64,000 bases of DNA from Nocardiopsis sp. TSRI0078 (GCF_001905145.1 NZ_LWLB01000001.1:62001-126000); one strand, 5' to 3'; positions 40,892-51,133 are shown, counted from the stretch's first letter. Translations and numbers: made by a program. Notes: generated by a model from the sequence alone, not told the origin.

Positions 40892-41920
40892 CTACTCCCT
40901 GCCGAAGCGTCCCAGGCGGCGCTGGCGCCGCCGCTGGTGCCACCGGGGAAGCCCCTCCCGGGCCAGGTCCGCCGCGCCGATCAGGCCCGCCTCGTTGCCC
41001 AGGGCCGCCGCGACCACCCGGGCCTCCGGCCGGTAGCCCCGCCCGGTCAGGTTCCGCTCGAAGGCCGTCCGGGCCGGATCCAGCAGCAGCTCGCCCGCCT
41101 CCGACACACCGCCGCCGACGATGAACATCTCCGGGTCGAAGGCGGCCGCCAGGTTGGCCAGGCCCGTCCCCAGCCACTCCCCCGCGTCGCGCATCAGCTC
41201 CACGCACGCCCGGTCGCCCTTGCGCGCCAGTTCGCTGACCAGCGGGCCGGTGATCTGCCGGACGTCGCCGCCCACCGCCTGGCACAGCGCTCCCGCCACG
41301 GGCGACTCCGCGACCACCAGCTCGCGTGCCTCCCGCACCAGCGCGTTCCCGCTGGCGTACTGCTCCCAGCAGCCCCGGTTGCCGCACTCGCACCGGTGGC
41401 CGCCCGGCACCACCGTCATGTGCCCGAACTCCCCGGCCAGCCCGTACCGGCCCCGGCGCAAACGTCCGTCCAGCACGACCGCGCCGCCGATGCCCGTCCC
41501 CAGGTTCACCACCACGACGTTGTCCACGCCCTGGCCCACCCCGGCGCGCACCTCGGCCCAGGCGGAGGCGTTCGCGTCGTTCTCCACCACCACCGGCAGC
41601 CCCAGACGCAGCGACAGGGCGTCGCGCAGCGGCTCCCTGCGCCAGGACAGGTGCGGAGCGAACAGGACGTTCGCCCGCCGCTCGTCGACGAACCCGGCGG
41701 CCCCCACGCCCACGGCGCGCACCCGGAACTCCCCGCGCAGCTCCTCCACCGCCGAGACGATGGTGTCCTCCACCACCGCCGGGCTCTTGCTGCGCTCGGG
41801 GGTCTCCGTGCGCAGCCGCGCCAGGATGCGTCCGCCCGGCGTCACCACGCCGGCGGCCACCTTCGTTCCGCCGATGTCCACGCCGATCGTCAGGGCGTGC
41901 CCGTACCGCGTGTCCGCCAT
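40892..41920 (-). CDS. ROK family glucokinase-like sugar kinase
   Basis: A 342-residue kinase. The phosphate-binding motif is TIGVDIGGTKVAAGVV. VVENDANASAWAEVRAG holds the catalytic Asp. The GEFGHMTVVPGG segment has the ROK His and CECGNRGCWEQYASG is the Cys-rich zinc motif. LIGAADLAREGLPRWHQR lies near the end. There is no N-terminal DNA-binding domain, so it is a kinase, not a repressor. The ATG is supported by GGAGTGG upstream. Glucose is the most likely substrate; N-acetylmannosamine or another hexose cannot be excluded. Confidence 0.88.
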   Translation of the reverse strand: MADTRYGHALTIGVDIGGTKVAAGVVTPGGRILARLRTETPERSKSPAVVEDTIVSAVEELRGEFRVRAVGVGAAGFVDERRANVLFAPHLSWRREPLRDALSLRLGLPVVVENDANASAWAEVRAGVGQGVDNVVVVNLGTGIGGAVVLDGRLRRGRYGLAGEFGHMTVVPGGHRCECGNRGCWEQYASGNALVREARELVVAESPVAGALCQAVGGDVRQITGPLVSELARKGDRACVELMRDAGEWLGTGLANLAAAFDPEMFIVGGGVSEAGELLLDPARTAFERNLTGRGYRPEARVVAAALGNEAGLIGAADLAREGLPRWHQRRRQRRLGRFGRE

Positions 41921-41978
41921 CGTGACCACTCCGACCGTCGATGACCCGCGACCACGCGGGCCAGCCACACATGAGAAC

Positions 41979-42010
41979 GCGCACCCGGACGGCTTCGTGC
42001 CCGGGTGCGC
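41979..42010 (-). terminator. Hairpin terminator
   Basis: A 10-bp perfect stem (41979-41988 with 42001-42010) between the glmM stop and the ROK start on the minus strand. Confidence 0.7.
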
Positions 42011-42078
42011 GAGGGGCGGTGTCCGGGCGTCGGCGAGGGCTCCCGCCCCCGGGAGGCCCGGACAAGGAGGAGCGCCGC

Positions 42079-43416
42079 CTACCCCAGGGCGGAGCGCACC
42101 ACGGAGGCCAGGCGCTCGGCCACGGCCGTGGCCTGCTCCTGTCCCGGCGCCTCGACCATGACCCTGACCTTGGGCTCGGTGCCGCTGGGCCGGATCAGCA
42201 CCCGGCCGGTCTCACCCAGCTCCTCCTCGGCCGCCCGCACGGCCGCGGCGAGCTCCTCGGACTCCCCGGCCCGGGACTTGTCCACGTCCTTGACGTTGAC
42301 GAGCACCTGCGGCAGGCGGGTCATCACCTTGGCCAGCTCGGCCAGGCCCTGTCGGCGGTGGGCCATCGCGGACAGCAGGTGCAGACCGGTCAGCACGCCG
42401 TCGCCGGTGGTGGCGTGGTCCAGCAGGATCACGTGCCCGGACTGCTCGCCGCCGAGGCCGAACCCGCCGCGCTTCATCTCCTCCAGCACGTACCGGTCGC
42501 CCACCGCGGTCTCCACCACGGTGATGCCCGCACGCTCCATCGCCAGCTTCAGGCCCAGGTTGGACATGACCGTCACCACGAGCGTGTCCTCGGCGAGCCT
42601 CCCGGCCTCCTTGGCCTCGGTGGCCAGGATCGCCAGGATCTGGTCGCCGTCCACCACGCGCCCCTCGGCGTCCACGGCCAGGCAGCGGTCGGCGTCGCCG
42701 TCGTTGGCGATACCGGCGTCCGCCCCGTGCAGGCGCACCGCCTCCTGGAGCGCCTCCAGGTGGGTGGAGCCGCAGCCCTCGTTGATGTTGTACCCGTCCG
42801 GCCGGTCACCGATCACGACGACCTCGGCGCCCGCGCGGCGCAGCGCCTCGGGAGCGACCAGGGAGGAGGCGCCGTTGGCGCAGTCCACCACGACCTTGAG
42901 GCCCCTGAGCCCGTGCGGCACCGAGGCGAGCACGTGCTCGACGTAGCGCTCGGCTCCGTCGTGGGCGTCGACGACCCGGCCGACGCCCTCGCCCACCACG
43001 GGGGAGACGGGCACACCGAGCATGCCCTCGATCTCCTCCTCCAGGGCGTCCTCCAGCTTCTGGCCGCCCCTCGCGAAGAACTTGACGCCGTTGTCGGGGG
43101 CCGGGTTGTGGCTGGCGGAGAGCATCACGCCGAAGTCGGCGTCCAGCTCACCGGTGAGGTGGGCCACCGCCGGGGTGGGCAGCACGCCGACGCGCACCAC
43201 GTCCACGCCGGTACTGGCCAGTCCGGCGACCACGGCGGCCTCCAGGAACTCACCGGAGGCGCGCGGGTCGCGGCCGACGACGGCCTTGGGACGGATTCCG
43301 TCACCGCCGCGGGTCAGAACACGCGCCGCAGCGGTGGACAGCTCCAGCGCGAGGGCGGCGGTCAGGTCCTGACCGGCGACACCGCGTACACCATCTGTTC
43401 CGAACAGCCGAGCCAC
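42079..43416 (-). CDS. glmM: Phosphoglucosamine mutase
   Basis: A 445-residue enzyme that converts glucosamine-6-phosphate to glucosamine-1-phosphate for UDP-GlcNAc and cell-wall synthesis. It begins [14 protein letters not shown], the standard GlmM start. The phosphoserine loop is [15 protein letters not shown] (near residue 100). The metal loop is [15 protein letters not shown]. The sugar-binding loop is GGEQSGH and the phosphate-binding end is [18 protein letters not shown]. It follows rpsI, as is typical of actinobacteria. The GTG start gives the normal length. Confidence 0.95.
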   Translation of the reverse strand: MARLFGTDGVRGVAGQDLTAALALELSTAAARVLTRGGDGIRPKAVVGRDPRASGEFLEAAVVAGLASTGVDVVRVGVLPTPAVAHLTGELDADFGVMLSASHNPAPDNGVKFFARGGQKLEDALEEEIEGMLGVPVSPVVGEGVGRVVDAHDGAERYVEHVLASVPHGLRGLKVVVDCANGASSLVAPEALRRAGAEVVVIGDRPDGYNINEGCGSTHLEALQEAVRLHGADAGIANDGDADRCLAVDAEGRVVDGDQILAILATEAKEAGRLAEDTLVVTVMSNLGLKLAMERAGITVVETAVGDRYVLEEMKRGGFGLGGEQSGHVILLDHATTGDGVLTGLHLLSAMAHRRQGLAELAKVMTRLPQVLVNVKDVDKSRAGESEELAAAVRAAEEELGETGRVLIRPSGTEPKVRVMVEAPGQEQATAVAERLASVVRSALG

Positions 43417-43500
43417 AGGCGGACAGCCCCTTTCGAGGACGGCGCCGATGCGCGGCGCCGGTGAGATTCAACGTGGCACGGGGCCACCGGGAAAACGAAG

Positions 43501-43543
43501 GGCCCGTACGCCGCACCCCGGGAAGGGGAACGGCGTACGGGCC
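43501..43543 (-). terminator. Intrinsic terminator after rpsI
   Basis: A perfect 13-bp stem (43501-43513 with 43531-43543), followed on the minus strand by TTCGTTTTCCC, a fairly T-rich tract. It separates rpsI from glmM. Confidence 0.82.
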
Positions 43544-43577
43544 TGAGCTCAGCCGAGCGGGTGTCGGCGCATGAGCA

Positions 43578-44087
43578 CTAGCGCTTGGAGAACTGGGGAG
43601 CCTTGCGCGCCTTCTTGAGACCGGCCTTCTTCCGCTCCACCTCACGGGAGTCGCGGGTCAAGAATCCGGCCTTCTTGAGGGTCGGGCGGTTGTTCTCCGG
43701 GTCCAGGGAGGCCAAGGCGCGGGCGATGCCGTGGCGCAGGGCGCCGGCCTGGCCGCTGGTGCCGCCGCCGTCCAGACGGGCGAAGACGTCGTAGGCGTCC
43801 TCGAAACCGAGGGAGACGAGCGGCTCCTTGATGGTCTGCTGGTGGACCTTGTCCGGGAAGTAGGTCTCAAGCGGCTTGCCGTTGACCTTCCACTCGCCCG
43901 CACCGGGGGCGATACGGACGCGGGCGATGGCCTGCTTGCGACGGCCGGTGCCGGCGCTGGGGCCGGACGCGGTGGGGACGTATGCGGCGACGTTCTCGTC
44001 GGACTCGCTGGTGTACTCGGAGGGGAACTCCTCCGGGTTGTCAACGTACTCCTGCTCGACGTCTTCGATGCCGGTGGGCTCGACCAC
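43578..44087 (-). CDS. rpsI: 30S ribosomal protein S9 (uS9)
   Basis: A 169-residue protein of the small-subunit head. The core begins at [14 protein letters not shown] and ends with the tRNA-contacting tail [12 protein letters not shown]. An acidic N-terminal extension of about 45 residues ([20 protein letters not shown]) is typical of actinobacteria. The GTG start has GAGGAG upstream. It lies 38 bases after rplM in a two-gene operon. Confidence 0.96.
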   Translation of the reverse strand: MVEPTGIEDVEQEYVDNPEEFPSEYTSESDENVAAYVPTASGPSAGTGRRKQAIARVRIAPGAGEWKVNGKPLETYFPDKVHQQTIKEPLVSLGFEDAYDVFARLDGGGTSGQAGALRHGIARALASLDPENNRPTLKKAGFLTRDSREVERKKAGLKKARKAPQFSKR

Positions 44088-44125
44088 GGTTCTCCTCGTG
44101 CTCTCTGTAAAAAGTCTGCGAACGC

Positions 44126-44575
44126 CTAGGCGGGCTGCTCGATCTTGCTGATTTCGAACGGAACCGGCTGCTGGGCCTGGTGCGGGTGCTCCGGACCGGC
44201 GTACACCTTGAGCTTCTTGGCCATCTGGCGACCGAGGGAGCCCTTGGGCAGCATGCCCTTGACGGCCTTCTCGATGGCCCGCTCGGGGTTCTTCTCCAGC
44301 AGGTCGGCGTAGGCGACGGAGCGCAGACCGCCCGGGTAGCCGGAGTGCCGGTAGGCGCGCTTCTGCTCCAGCTTCTTGCCGGTCAGGGCGACCTTGTCGG
44401 CGTTCACGACGATCACGAAGTCGCCGGTGTCGATGTGGGGCGCGTAGTACGGCTTGTGCTTGCCCCGAAGCAGCGTGGCAACCTGGCTCGCCATACGCCC
44501 GAGCACGAGATCGGTAGCGTCGACAACGTGCCACTGACGCTGGACATCGTTTGGTTTGGGGCTGTATGTGCGCAC
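44126..44575 (-). CDS. rplM: 50S ribosomal protein L13 (uL13)
   Basis: A 149-residue large-subunit protein. The start [19 protein letters not shown], the segment [20 protein letters not shown] and the [31 protein letters not shown] tail are standard. The GTG start has GAAGG upstream. A good promoter (44793-44822) leaves a leader of about 210 bases, which may hold a control structure. Confidence 0.96.
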   Translation of the reverse strand: MRTYSPKPNDVQRQWHVVDATDLVLGRMASQVATLLRGKHKPYYAPHIDTGDFVIVVNADKVALTGKKLEQKRAYRHSGYPGGLRSVAYADLLEKNPERAIEKAVKGMLPKGSLGRQMAKKLKVYAGPEHPHQAQQPVPFEISKIEQPA

Positions 44576-44792
44576 GATCGTTTGCCTTCGCTCTTCAGTC
44601 GGCTGCCCCATCCCACTGCAGGGAAGGGGGACTCGTAATACACACCCGCGGTTGCGGGGTGCTTGGCCGGATGTCCCGTGCCATGCCACACAGGACCTTC
44701 CGAATGGTGAGTGCGCAGACGATGGTGCGTGGATCGGCGCCCGACTTCGGGTGGTTCGGGGCCCACGGCAACTCAACGCACAACGACGGAAT

Positions 44793-44822
44793 ATCCTACC
44801 TTGCCACCACAGCGCAGGTCAA
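44793..44822 (-). promoter_or_regulatory. Promoter of rplM-rpsI
   Basis: Minus-strand -35 TTGACC (44817-44822) and -10 TAGGAT (44793-44798) with an 18-base spacer. Both boxes fit the actinobacterial principal sigma factor consensus. Transcription would start about 210 bases before the rplM start codon. Confidence 0.78.
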
Positions 44823-44880
44823 AGCCAGCGGCGGGGCGGACCGGCAGGACCGCGCTCGGCGGTTTACGGCTCAAGCACGG

Positions 44881-44896
44881 GGTCACATCCGTGACC
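44881..44896 (+). promoter_or_regulatory. GGTCAC dyad upstream of the Pro-rich gene
   Basis: GGTCAC and GTGACC separated by four bases form a perfect dyad just upstream of TATTAT (44908-44913). It is a plausible operator or -35 region for the plus-strand gene. Confidence 0.35.
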
Positions 44897-45022
44897 TCTC
44901 CGTCTTTTATTATGCCCGTTGCCGGGAGTGCTTCGTCCTGCTTCCGTCCCCGCGTTGGCTACGCTTGCACCCAAAAGGCTGGTCTGTGCCCGCAAGGACG
45001 GGCGCCGACGCGAATCTTGGAG

Positions 45023-46846
45023 ATGCCCGTCACGGTCGCCGACACCCGGGAAACCAGCACGGACGCCATAGCGCGGACCAGGCCACGGACCTCGGTGCGC
45101 CGCGGTCCAGTCCCACCCCCAGAGCCTTCGGAGACTCCCATCAGTACCCATCCGAACCAGCCACAGTACGGCCCTGACGGTCAGCCCGTCGGGCCGGAGG
45201 CCGGTGACGGCCAGGACCTGCTCGGATCAGCACCCTCCCAGCCCGAGGGTCAGCATCCCACATCGGGGCCACAGCAGTCACACGGCGCGCCCGTGTCCGG
45301 CCAGCCTCCCCTGCCACCGCATCCCTTCCCGTCACACGCACCGCCCAGCGGGCCGCAGACGCCGCCCAGCGGCCCCCAGCCGCCCCCGTACCCCCAGGGC
45401 GGGCCGGGCTTTCCCGGAGGCCCCCAGCAGGGCTTCCCCGGCGGCCAGAGCGGCCCCCAGCACCCCCAGGGCGGGCCGGGCTCCCCCGGGGGCCAGAGCG
45501 GCCCCCATACGCCGCCGCACGCTCCCAGCGGGCCCCAGGCACCGCAGTCTCCCCCTCCGGGAGCACCCGGCTTCCCCGGCGGGCCGCAGCAGGCGCCCCC
45601 GGGTGGCGGCCCCGCCCCGCAGGCCCCGTCGGGCGGCTTCCGTCCGGGCTCGGGACCCCAGCCCTCCGGCGGACCCGCCATGCCCCCGGGGCAGCCGGGA
45701 CAGGCACTTCCGCCCGGCGGCCTCCCCCACGGCCAGAACGTCCCCCCTGGTGCTCCTCCGCCGCAGGTCGTCCAGGGCCGCCCGGGCATGCCGACCGGCC
45801 CGCAGGATCCGGGTCGGCCGCCGCACGGCGCCCCCGGGGCGTGGCCGCCCGGCCCGGGTATGCCCCCCGGCGCTCCCCCGACCGCCCAGCAGGCCTACCA
45901 GGCACCGCCCGCCGGCCCCCCGGCGGGCGCGCGTGAGGAGCCCGTGTTCCCCGCGGAGGCCATGGGCGCCACACAGCACATCAACGCGGTCCCCCCGGAC
46001 GCCGCGGGCGCCACCCAGCACATCAACGCCGTCCCCGCCGCGCCCGGCCGCGGGGACGACCGCCCCCTGTTCCGGGACGAGGTCCCCGGCGACGCCGGTG
46101 TCGACACCGCCCAGTTCGACGTCCAGTCGATGAACGACTACGACGACTACGACGGGTACGACGACTACGGGCACGACGGCGGCGGCACGGACCCGCGGGC
46201 CCGGAGGCGCCTCGTCCTCATGATCGGCGGGTTCGCCCTGCTCCTGGTCGTCGCGGGCGGCGGCGCGTTCCTCCTCGCCAGCGGGGGCGGGTCCGGCGAG
46301 GGCGCGAACGCCGCGACCGTGGCGAACGAGGCCGACGACCCGGGCGCGCTCGACCCGGAGTCCCTCTTCCCCGAGACCATGGACATCGAGGGCCAGGGCA
46401 CGTTCACCCGCGTGGCCGTGGAGGACACCGAGGACTGCGCCGCCGGCACCCACGGCGGCTACGGCCAGGTGCTCACCGAGAACGAGTGCCGCCAGATGGT
46501 GCGCGCCTCCTACCTCAGCGAGGACGAGGGCCACGCGGTGACCATCGGCGTCGCGGCCATGCCCACCAGCGAGGAGGCCTCCGCCGCGCTGGACGCCCAG
46601 GACCTCGTGGGCGCTCAGTGGTTCGCCGGGCTCCCCGGCGAGGAGGGCACCCCCGCGGAGCGCCTCGGCTACTCGGGCGGCTACGGCAGCAGCGGCCAGT
46701 GGGGCCGCTACCTGCTCTTCTCCCTCTCGGCCAACAGCGACGGCACCGAGGAGAGCGGGGAGAGCGAGTCCGCCACCGAGCTGCGCGCCATCAGCGAGGG
46801 CTTCTTCGACCAGACCCACACCCACCTCGACGAGAACCGGGGCTGA
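45023..46846 (+). CDS. Pro/Gly-rich single-pass membrane protein, extracellular C-terminal domain unknown
   Basis: Up to 607 residues. A cytoplasmic region of about 380 residues is built of Pro/Gly/Gln-rich repeats (GPQHPQGGPGSPGGQ and similar). Two copies of GATQHINAVP lie 14 residues apart. An acidic YDDYDGYDDYGHDGG patch precedes one transmembrane helix (LVLMIGGFALLLVVAGGGAFLLA). The last 190 residues are outside, with three Cys (EDCAAG, NECRQ) and a stress-free soluble look, but I recognise no family. The start is uncertain: ATG here has its GGAG touching the codon, GTG at 45095 has weak signal, and an ATC at 45140 has GGAG six bases away and gives the typical opening STHPNQPQYGPDG. Confidence 0.68.
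   Translation: MPVTVADTRETSTDAIARTRPRTSVRRGPVPPPEPSETPISTHPNQPQYGPDGQPVGPEAGDGQDLLGSAPSQPEGQHPTSGPQQSHGAPVSGQPPLPPHPFPSHAPPSGPQTPPSGPQPPPYPQGGPGFPGGPQQGFPGGQSGPQHPQGGPGSPGGQSGPHTPPHAPSGPQAPQSPPPGAPGFPGGPQQAPPGGGPAPQAPSGGFRPGSGPQPSGGPAMPPGQPGQALPPGGLPHGQNVPPGAPPPQVVQGRPGMPTGPQDPGRPPHGAPGAWPPGPGMPPGAPPTAQQAYQAPPAGPPAGAREEPVFPAEAMGATQHINAVPPDAAGATQHINAVPAAPGRGDDRPLFRDEVPGDAGVDTAQFDVQSMNDYDDYDGYDDYGHDGGGTDPRARRRLVLMIGGFALLLVVAGGGAFLLASGGGSGEGANAATVANEADDPGALDPESLFPETMDIEGQGTFTRVAVEDTEDCAAGTHGGYGQVLTENECRQMVRASYLSEDEGHAVTIGVAAMPTSEEASAALDAQDLVGAQWFAGLPGEEGTPAERLGYSGGYGSSGQWGRYLLFSLSANSDGTEESGESESATELRAISEGFFDQTHTHLDENRG
45964..46036 (+). repeat. 42-bp duplication encoding GATQHINAVP
   Basis: Two nearly identical units start at 45964 and 46006. 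Each codes for GATQHINAVP, in the cytoplasmic part of the Pro-rich membrane protein. Confidence 0.8.
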
Positions 46847-46869
46847 CCCGCCGAACGGCGGAGCGGAGT

Positions 46870-46896
46870 GAGGGGCACCCGGACCGGGTGCCCCTC
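46870..46896 (+). terminator. Hairpin terminator
   Basis: A perfect 13-bp stem (46870-46882 with 46884-46896), followed by TTCCTCG, 23 bases past the stop of the Pro-rich gene. The single-base loop implies that the innermost pairs open. Confidence 0.78.
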
Positions 46897-47041
46897 TTCC
46901 TCGTCCACGGCCGGGAACCGCTCCTCTCCCCAAGGAGGGCGCCGCCCTGGGCAGGGCCTCCGGCGGGACTCCCGGGCACCGCGCTGATCGGCTGACCGGA
47001 TACGTCGCCGGTGCGACTGGAGTGCCCCACCCCCGGACGAT

Positions 47042-47089
47042 CTTGTACCTATGGCGAGATCGGGCGCCGAAGCGCGCTACAAGTACAAG
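47042..47089. repeat. Dispersed 48-bp palindrome, copy B
   Basis: Same length and ends as copy A at 21796-21843, with 17 of 24 arm positions able to pair. The outermost bases (CTTGTAC...GTACAAG) and the GGCGCC centre are kept, while the inner arms have drifted. Confidence 0.7.
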
Positions 47090-47187
47090 AGGTCAGGCGG
47101 CGGACCGACGAGGCTTATCAGCCTGCCGCTTGACATAGAAGCGCCGCGGCCCATGGGGCGGGCCGGTGAACCTCCGCGGTCACCGCA

Positions 47188-48036
47188 CTAGGTGCTGTGC
47201 CCCGGGCAGGGCAGCTCCCGCACCCGGCGGGTCGCCGAGGCGCGCGCGGCCAGCTCCTCGTCGGGCGGGTAGCGCACCTCCTCCAGGCTCAGCCCCTGCG
47301 GCCCCACCACGTGCACCGACGAGTCCCGCTCACCGGCTCCGAGCACCCTGCCCGGCCAGTCCACGTCCCGGCGCCCGTCCCCCACCGCCAGGAGCGCGCC
47401 CACGAGCGCGCGCACCATGTTGTGGCAGAACGCGTCCGCCTGGACCGTGCCGTGCAGCAGGTGCTCGTCCACCCGCGTCCACTCCAGGCGCAGCAGCTCC
47501 CGGACGGTCGTCGCGCCCTCGCGCCTCTTGCAGAAGGCCGCGAAGTCGTGCTCTCCCAGCAGGCGCCGCGACGCCTCGTTCATCCGGTCCGCGTCCAGGG
47601 GGCTCCGGTGCCACAGCACGTCCCTCCGCAGCAGGGGGTCCACCCCGTAGGGCGCGTCGCTCACCCGGTACAGGTACCGCCGGAACAGCGGTGAGAACCG
47701 GGCGTCGAACCCCGGCGGCGCCGACCGGGCCGCGTTCACCCGCACGTCCTTGGGCAGCACGCCGGCCAGGCGGCGGAGCACCCGCTCCCCCTCCTTCTCC
47801 CACGTGCCCACCGGGATGTCGGCCTGCACCACCTGCCCGCGCGCGTGTACGCCGGCGTCCGTGCGCCCCGCACACGTCAGCGACACCCGCGGCAGCCGCA
47901 GCACCCGTGCCAGCGCCGCCTCCAGCTCCCCCTGCACCGTGCGCCGGCCCGGCTGGGTCGCCCACCCGCTGAAGTCCGTGCCGTCGTAGGCCACGTCCAT
48001 CCGCACGCGCACCGTCGTCTCGTCCATGCCACCCAT
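47188..48036 (-). CDS. truA: tRNA pseudouridine(38-40) synthase
   Basis: A 282-residue enzyme that makes pseudouridine at positions 38-40 of the tRNA anticodon stem. The N-terminal [25 protein letters not shown] and the catalytic Asp in [18 protein letters not shown] (near residue 62) are diagnostic. [20 protein letters not shown] and [20 protein letters not shown] complete the family pattern. Two Met codons, three residues apart, are both possible starts. It lies beyond the rplQ terminator, so it may use a promoter of its own or read-through. Confidence 0.94.
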   Translation of the reverse strand: MGGMDETTVRVRMDVAYDGTDFSGWATQPGRRTVQGELEAALARVLRLPRVSLTCAGRTDAGVHARGQVVQADIPVGTWEKEGERVLRRLAGVLPKDVRVNAARSAPPGFDARFSPLFRRYLYRVSDAPYGVDPLLRRDVLWHRSPLDADRMNEASRRLLGEHDFAAFCKRREGATTVRELLRLEWTRVDEHLLHGTVQADAFCHNMVRALVGALLAVGDGRRDVDWPGRVLGAGERDSSVHVVGPQGLSLEEVRYPPDEELAARASATRRVRELPCPGHST

Positions 48037-48053
48037 CTTCCGCGTCCGGAAAA

Positions 48054-48090
48054 GACGAGTGCCCGACCCCCACGGGATCGGGCACTCGTC
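48054..48090 (-). terminator. Intrinsic terminator after rplQ
   Basis: A perfect 13-bp stem (48054-48066 with 48078-48090) is followed on the minus strand by TTTTCC. This is the most canonical terminator in the window and marks the end of the alpha operon. Confidence 0.88.
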
Positions 48091-48126
48091 GGGCGACGCG
48101 CGCGGGAACCACCCGCGCTTCGCGCC

Positions 48127-48669
48127 CTACTTGTCGTCAGCCGGCTTCTCGCCCTCGGCCTGGGCGGTCTCATCGGCCCCGGCGGTCTGGCCGGAGGTGG
48201 CGCCCTCGGCGGGCTGCTCGCCCGACTCCTCGGCCACGGTGCTCTCGTCGGCCTGGGCGGTCTCCTCCATCTTGGGCTCGGAGGCCGGGGCGGACGGGGC
48301 CGCGGGGGCGCTCAGCGCCTCGACCAGCTCGATGACGGCCATCGGGGCGTTGTCACCCTTGCGCGGACCGATCTTGGTGATCCGGGTGTAGCCACCGGGG
48401 CGGTTCTCGTAGCGCGGGCCGATCTCGGTGAACAGCTCGTGCACGACGGCCTTGTCCGTGATCTTGGTCAGGACCTGGCGGCGGGCGTGCAGGTCACCGC
48501 GCTTGCCGAGGGAGATCAGCTTCTCCGCGTACGGGCGCAGGCGCTTGGCCTTGGCCTCGGTCGTGCGGATGCGGCCGTGCTGGAACAGCGAGGTGGCGAG
48601 GTTCGCCAGGATGTGCCGCTCGTGAGCGGGCCCGGAACCCAGACGGGCGCCCTTGGTAGGCGTGGGCAT
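48127..48669 (-). CDS. rplQ: 50S ribosomal protein L17 (bL17)
   Basis: A 180-residue protein. The core [20 protein letters not shown] to [11 protein letters not shown] is complete at about 118 residues; the rest is an Ala/Glu/Pro-rich acidic extension ([19 protein letters not shown]), usual in actinobacteria. It follows rpoA by about 70 bases and ends the alpha operon. Confidence 0.96.
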   Translation of the reverse strand: MPTPTKGARLGSGPAHERHILANLATSLFQHGRIRTTEAKAKRLRPYAEKLISLGKRGDLHARRQVLTKITDKAVVHELFTEIGPRYENRPGGYTRITKIGPRKGDNAPMAVIELVEALSAPAAPSAPASEPKMEETAQADESTVAEESGEQPAEGATSGQTAGADETAQAEGEKPADDK

Positions 48670-48739
48670 GGTGTCGTTCTCCTAGTGATGCGGTCCACGG
48701 CCGCACTCGGCCGGGGACCATGTGGGCGACGAAGGTCGG

Positions 48740-49762
48740 TTAGTACTGCTCCGTCTCGACGAAGGACTCGCCCTCGTCGTCGTCGGAGCTGTAGGAGTCG
48801 GCCGCCGAGCTGGGGTCGAATCCGGGAGGGGAGTCCTTCAGCGACAGGCCCATGTCGATGAGCTTCTGCTTGACCTCGTCGATGGACTTGGCGCCGAAGT
48901 TGCGGATGTCCAACAGGTCCTGCTCGGAGCGGGCAACCAGCTCGCCGACGCTGTGGATGCCCTCACGCTTGAGGCAGTTGTAGGACCGGACCGTGAGGTT
49001 GAGGTCCTCGATCGGCAGCGCCAGGTCCGCCGCCAGGGCGGCGTCCGTCGGCGACGGGCCCATGTCGATGCCCTCGGCGTCGACGTTGAGCTCACGCGCC
49101 AGGCCGAACAGCTCGACCAGGGTCTTGCCCGCGCTGGCGACCGCGTCACGGGGACGGATGGCCGGCTTGGTCTCGATGTCGACGATCAGGCGGTCGAAGT
49201 CGGTGCGCTGCTCGACACGGGTGGCCTCGACCTTGTAGGTCACACGCAGGACCGGGGAGTAGATGGAGTCGATCGGGATACGGCCGATCTCCTGTCCGGC
49301 CTGCTTGTTCTGCGTCGCCGAGACGTAGCCGCGGCCGCGCTCGACCGTCAGCTCCATCTCCAGCTTGCCCTTGCCGTTGAGCGTGGCGATGTGCAGGTCG
49401 GGGTTATGCACCTCGACACCGGCCGGAGGCGCGATGTCCGCGGCGGTCACCACGCCGGGGCCCTGCTTGCGCAGGTACATCAGCACCGGCTCGTCGTGCT
49501 CGGAGCTGACGACCAGGCCCTTGAGGTTGAGGATCATCTCGGTGACGTCCTCCTTGACACCGGGCACGGTGGTGAACTCGTGCTCGACGCCCTCGATGCG
49601 GATGCTGGTGACAGCAGCGCCGGGGATGGAGGACAGCAGCGTGCGCCGGAGCGAGTTACCGATGGTGTAACCGAAACCCGGCTCCAGCGGCTCGATGACA
49701 AACCTCGAGCGCAGGTCCGAGACGGCTTCCTCGGTGAGCGTGGGACGCTGTGCGATCAACAT
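48740..49762 (-). CDS. rpoA: DNA-directed RNA polymerase alpha subunit
   Basis: A 340-residue subunit that dimerises to start RNA polymerase assembly. The N-terminal domain begins [13 protein letters not shown] and contains [26 protein letters not shown]. The C-terminal domain (LIVRSYNC-like segment, then [23 protein letters not shown]) contacts UP elements and activators. The tail is acidic. The ATG is used because AGGGAAG lies about nine bases upstream. No rpsD precedes it, as in other actinobacteria. Confidence 0.97.
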   Translation of the reverse strand: MLIAQRPTLTEEAVSDLRSRFVIEPLEPGFGYTIGNSLRRTLLSSIPGAAVTSIRIEGVEHEFTTVPGVKEDVTEMILNLKGLVVSSEHDEPVLMYLRKQGPGVVTAADIAPPAGVEVHNPDLHIATLNGKGKLEMELTVERGRGYVSATQNKQAGQEIGRIPIDSIYSPVLRVTYKVEATRVEQRTDFDRLIVDIETKPAIRPRDAVASAGKTLVELFGLARELNVDAEGIDMGPSPTDAALAADLALPIEDLNLTVRSYNCLKREGIHSVGELVARSEQDLLDIRNFGAKSIDEVKQKLIDMGLSLKDSPPGFDPSSAADSYSSDDDEGESFVETEQY

Positions 49763-49944
49763 GGTCCGTGTCTTCCCTTCCACATGGCCGCCCGCTATTT
49801 GACGGCCACCGGACGGACACCGCGGCAGCGGTGTCCTCTACTCGGATTCCTACCCCGCCCGCGCGGTCCCCACCGGGGCCCGCGCGGGATCAAGCGCGGC
49901 GCGGCGCCCGCGCGGGATAGGACCGCGGGCGCCGGCTGCCGGGA

Positions 49945-50349
<405 letters not shown>

Positions 50350-50419
50350 GAGCGAAACTCCCAGAGATCATCGGTCCGTGTCGTTCCGGACGCGGTCGCA
50401 TTAGTCCAGTCCGAGCGGA

Positions 50420-50800
50420 CTACTTCTTACCGGCCTTCTTCTTACCGGCCACGGTCTTCTTCTTGCCCTTGCGGGTGCGCGCGTTGGTCTGCGTGCGCTG
50501 ACCGCGGACCGGGAGCCCACGGCGGTGGCGGATGCCCTGGTAACTACCGATCTCCATCTTGCGACGGATGTCGCCCTGCACCTCACGGCGCAGGTCGCCC
50601 TCGACCTGGTAGTTCGCGCCGATCCACTCGCGCAGCTTGACCAGGTCCTCCTCGGACAGCTGGTAGACGCGGGTGTTGCCGTCGACGCCGGTGCTCTTCA
50701 GGGTCTCCAGCGCACGGGTGCGCCCGATCCCGAAGATGTACGTGAGAGCGATCTCCACCCGCTTGTCGCGGGGAAGGTCAACGCCTTCGATACGTGCCAT
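50420..50800 (-). CDS. rpsM: 30S ribosomal protein S13 (uS13)
   Basis: A 126-residue small-subunit head protein. It starts [26 protein letters not shown] and has [19 protein letters not shown] near the end, followed by a Lys-rich tail that contacts P-site tRNA. It leads the alpha operon proper after rpmJ, with a 219-base gap to rpmJ that contains only weak hairpins. Confidence 0.97.
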   Translation of the reverse strand: MARIEGVDLPRDKRVEIALTYIFGIGRTRALETLKSTGVDGNTRVYQLSEEDLVKLREWIGANYQVEGDLRREVQGDIRRKMEIGSYQGIRHRRGLPVRGQRTQTNARTRKGKKKTVAGKKKAGKK

Positions 50801-51019
50801 GTGGGCGAGACTCCTAATTGCCCTATGCGGAGGTCTGGCCCGTTCCACCCTCTCGTCGCCCAATCGACGAGGCCCCGGCCTCCGACCGGGGGTACTTCCC
50901 GCGCCCTCGGCGCCGGGAGTCGGAACAGGTTCTTCGTTGTTTCGTGCGCCCGGTACGGGGCCGTTACGCCCGCCGGGCCGCTCGCGGTACGTGAAGCCGC
51001 GGCCAGCTGACCGGGGTCG

Positions 51020-51133
51020 TTAACCCTGGCGCTGCTTGTGACGCGGGTCCGAGCAAATGACCATGATCCGGCCGTTACGGCGAATCACGCGGCACTTCGC
51101 GCAGATCTTCTTCACGCTCGGCTTGACCTTCAT
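51020..51133 (-). CDS. rpmJ: 50S ribosomal protein L36 (bL36)
   Basis: A 37-residue protein, [20 protein letters not shown] at its start and ending [10 protein letters not shown]. The zinc ribbon ligands Cys11, Cys14, Cys27 and His32 are all present, so this is the zinc-binding (C+) form. It is 45 bases downstream of infA. Confidence 0.96.
   Translation of the reverse strand: MKVKPSVKKICAKCRVIRRNGRIMVICSDPRHKQRQG

Larger units (their letters stand above)
44576..45022. other. Divergent control region between rplM and the Pro-rich membrane protein gene
   Basis: About 450 bases. It holds the rplM leader with a GC hairpin near 44642-44661, the rplM promoter (44793-44822), and on the other side a GGTCAC dyad with a TATTAT box (44908-44913) that may serve the plus-strand gene. 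No gene is supported here. Confidence 0.6.
46847..47187. other. Gap between convergent genes with terminator and palindrome
   Basis: About 340 bases between the Pro-rich gene and truA. It contains a terminator (46870-46896) and palindrome copy B (47042-47089). A TTGACA at 47130 faces no gene. Nothing else is supported. Confidence 0.6.

Noticed and set aside
47130..47135. TTGACA as a -35 promoter box
   Set aside because: No -10 box follows at a suitable distance and no plus-strand gene lies downstream before truA, which runs the other way.
49763..49944. Missing rpsD between rpsK and rpoA as a deletion
   Set aside because: Actinobacteria commonly carry rpsD elsewhere; the gap is short and shows no remnant.
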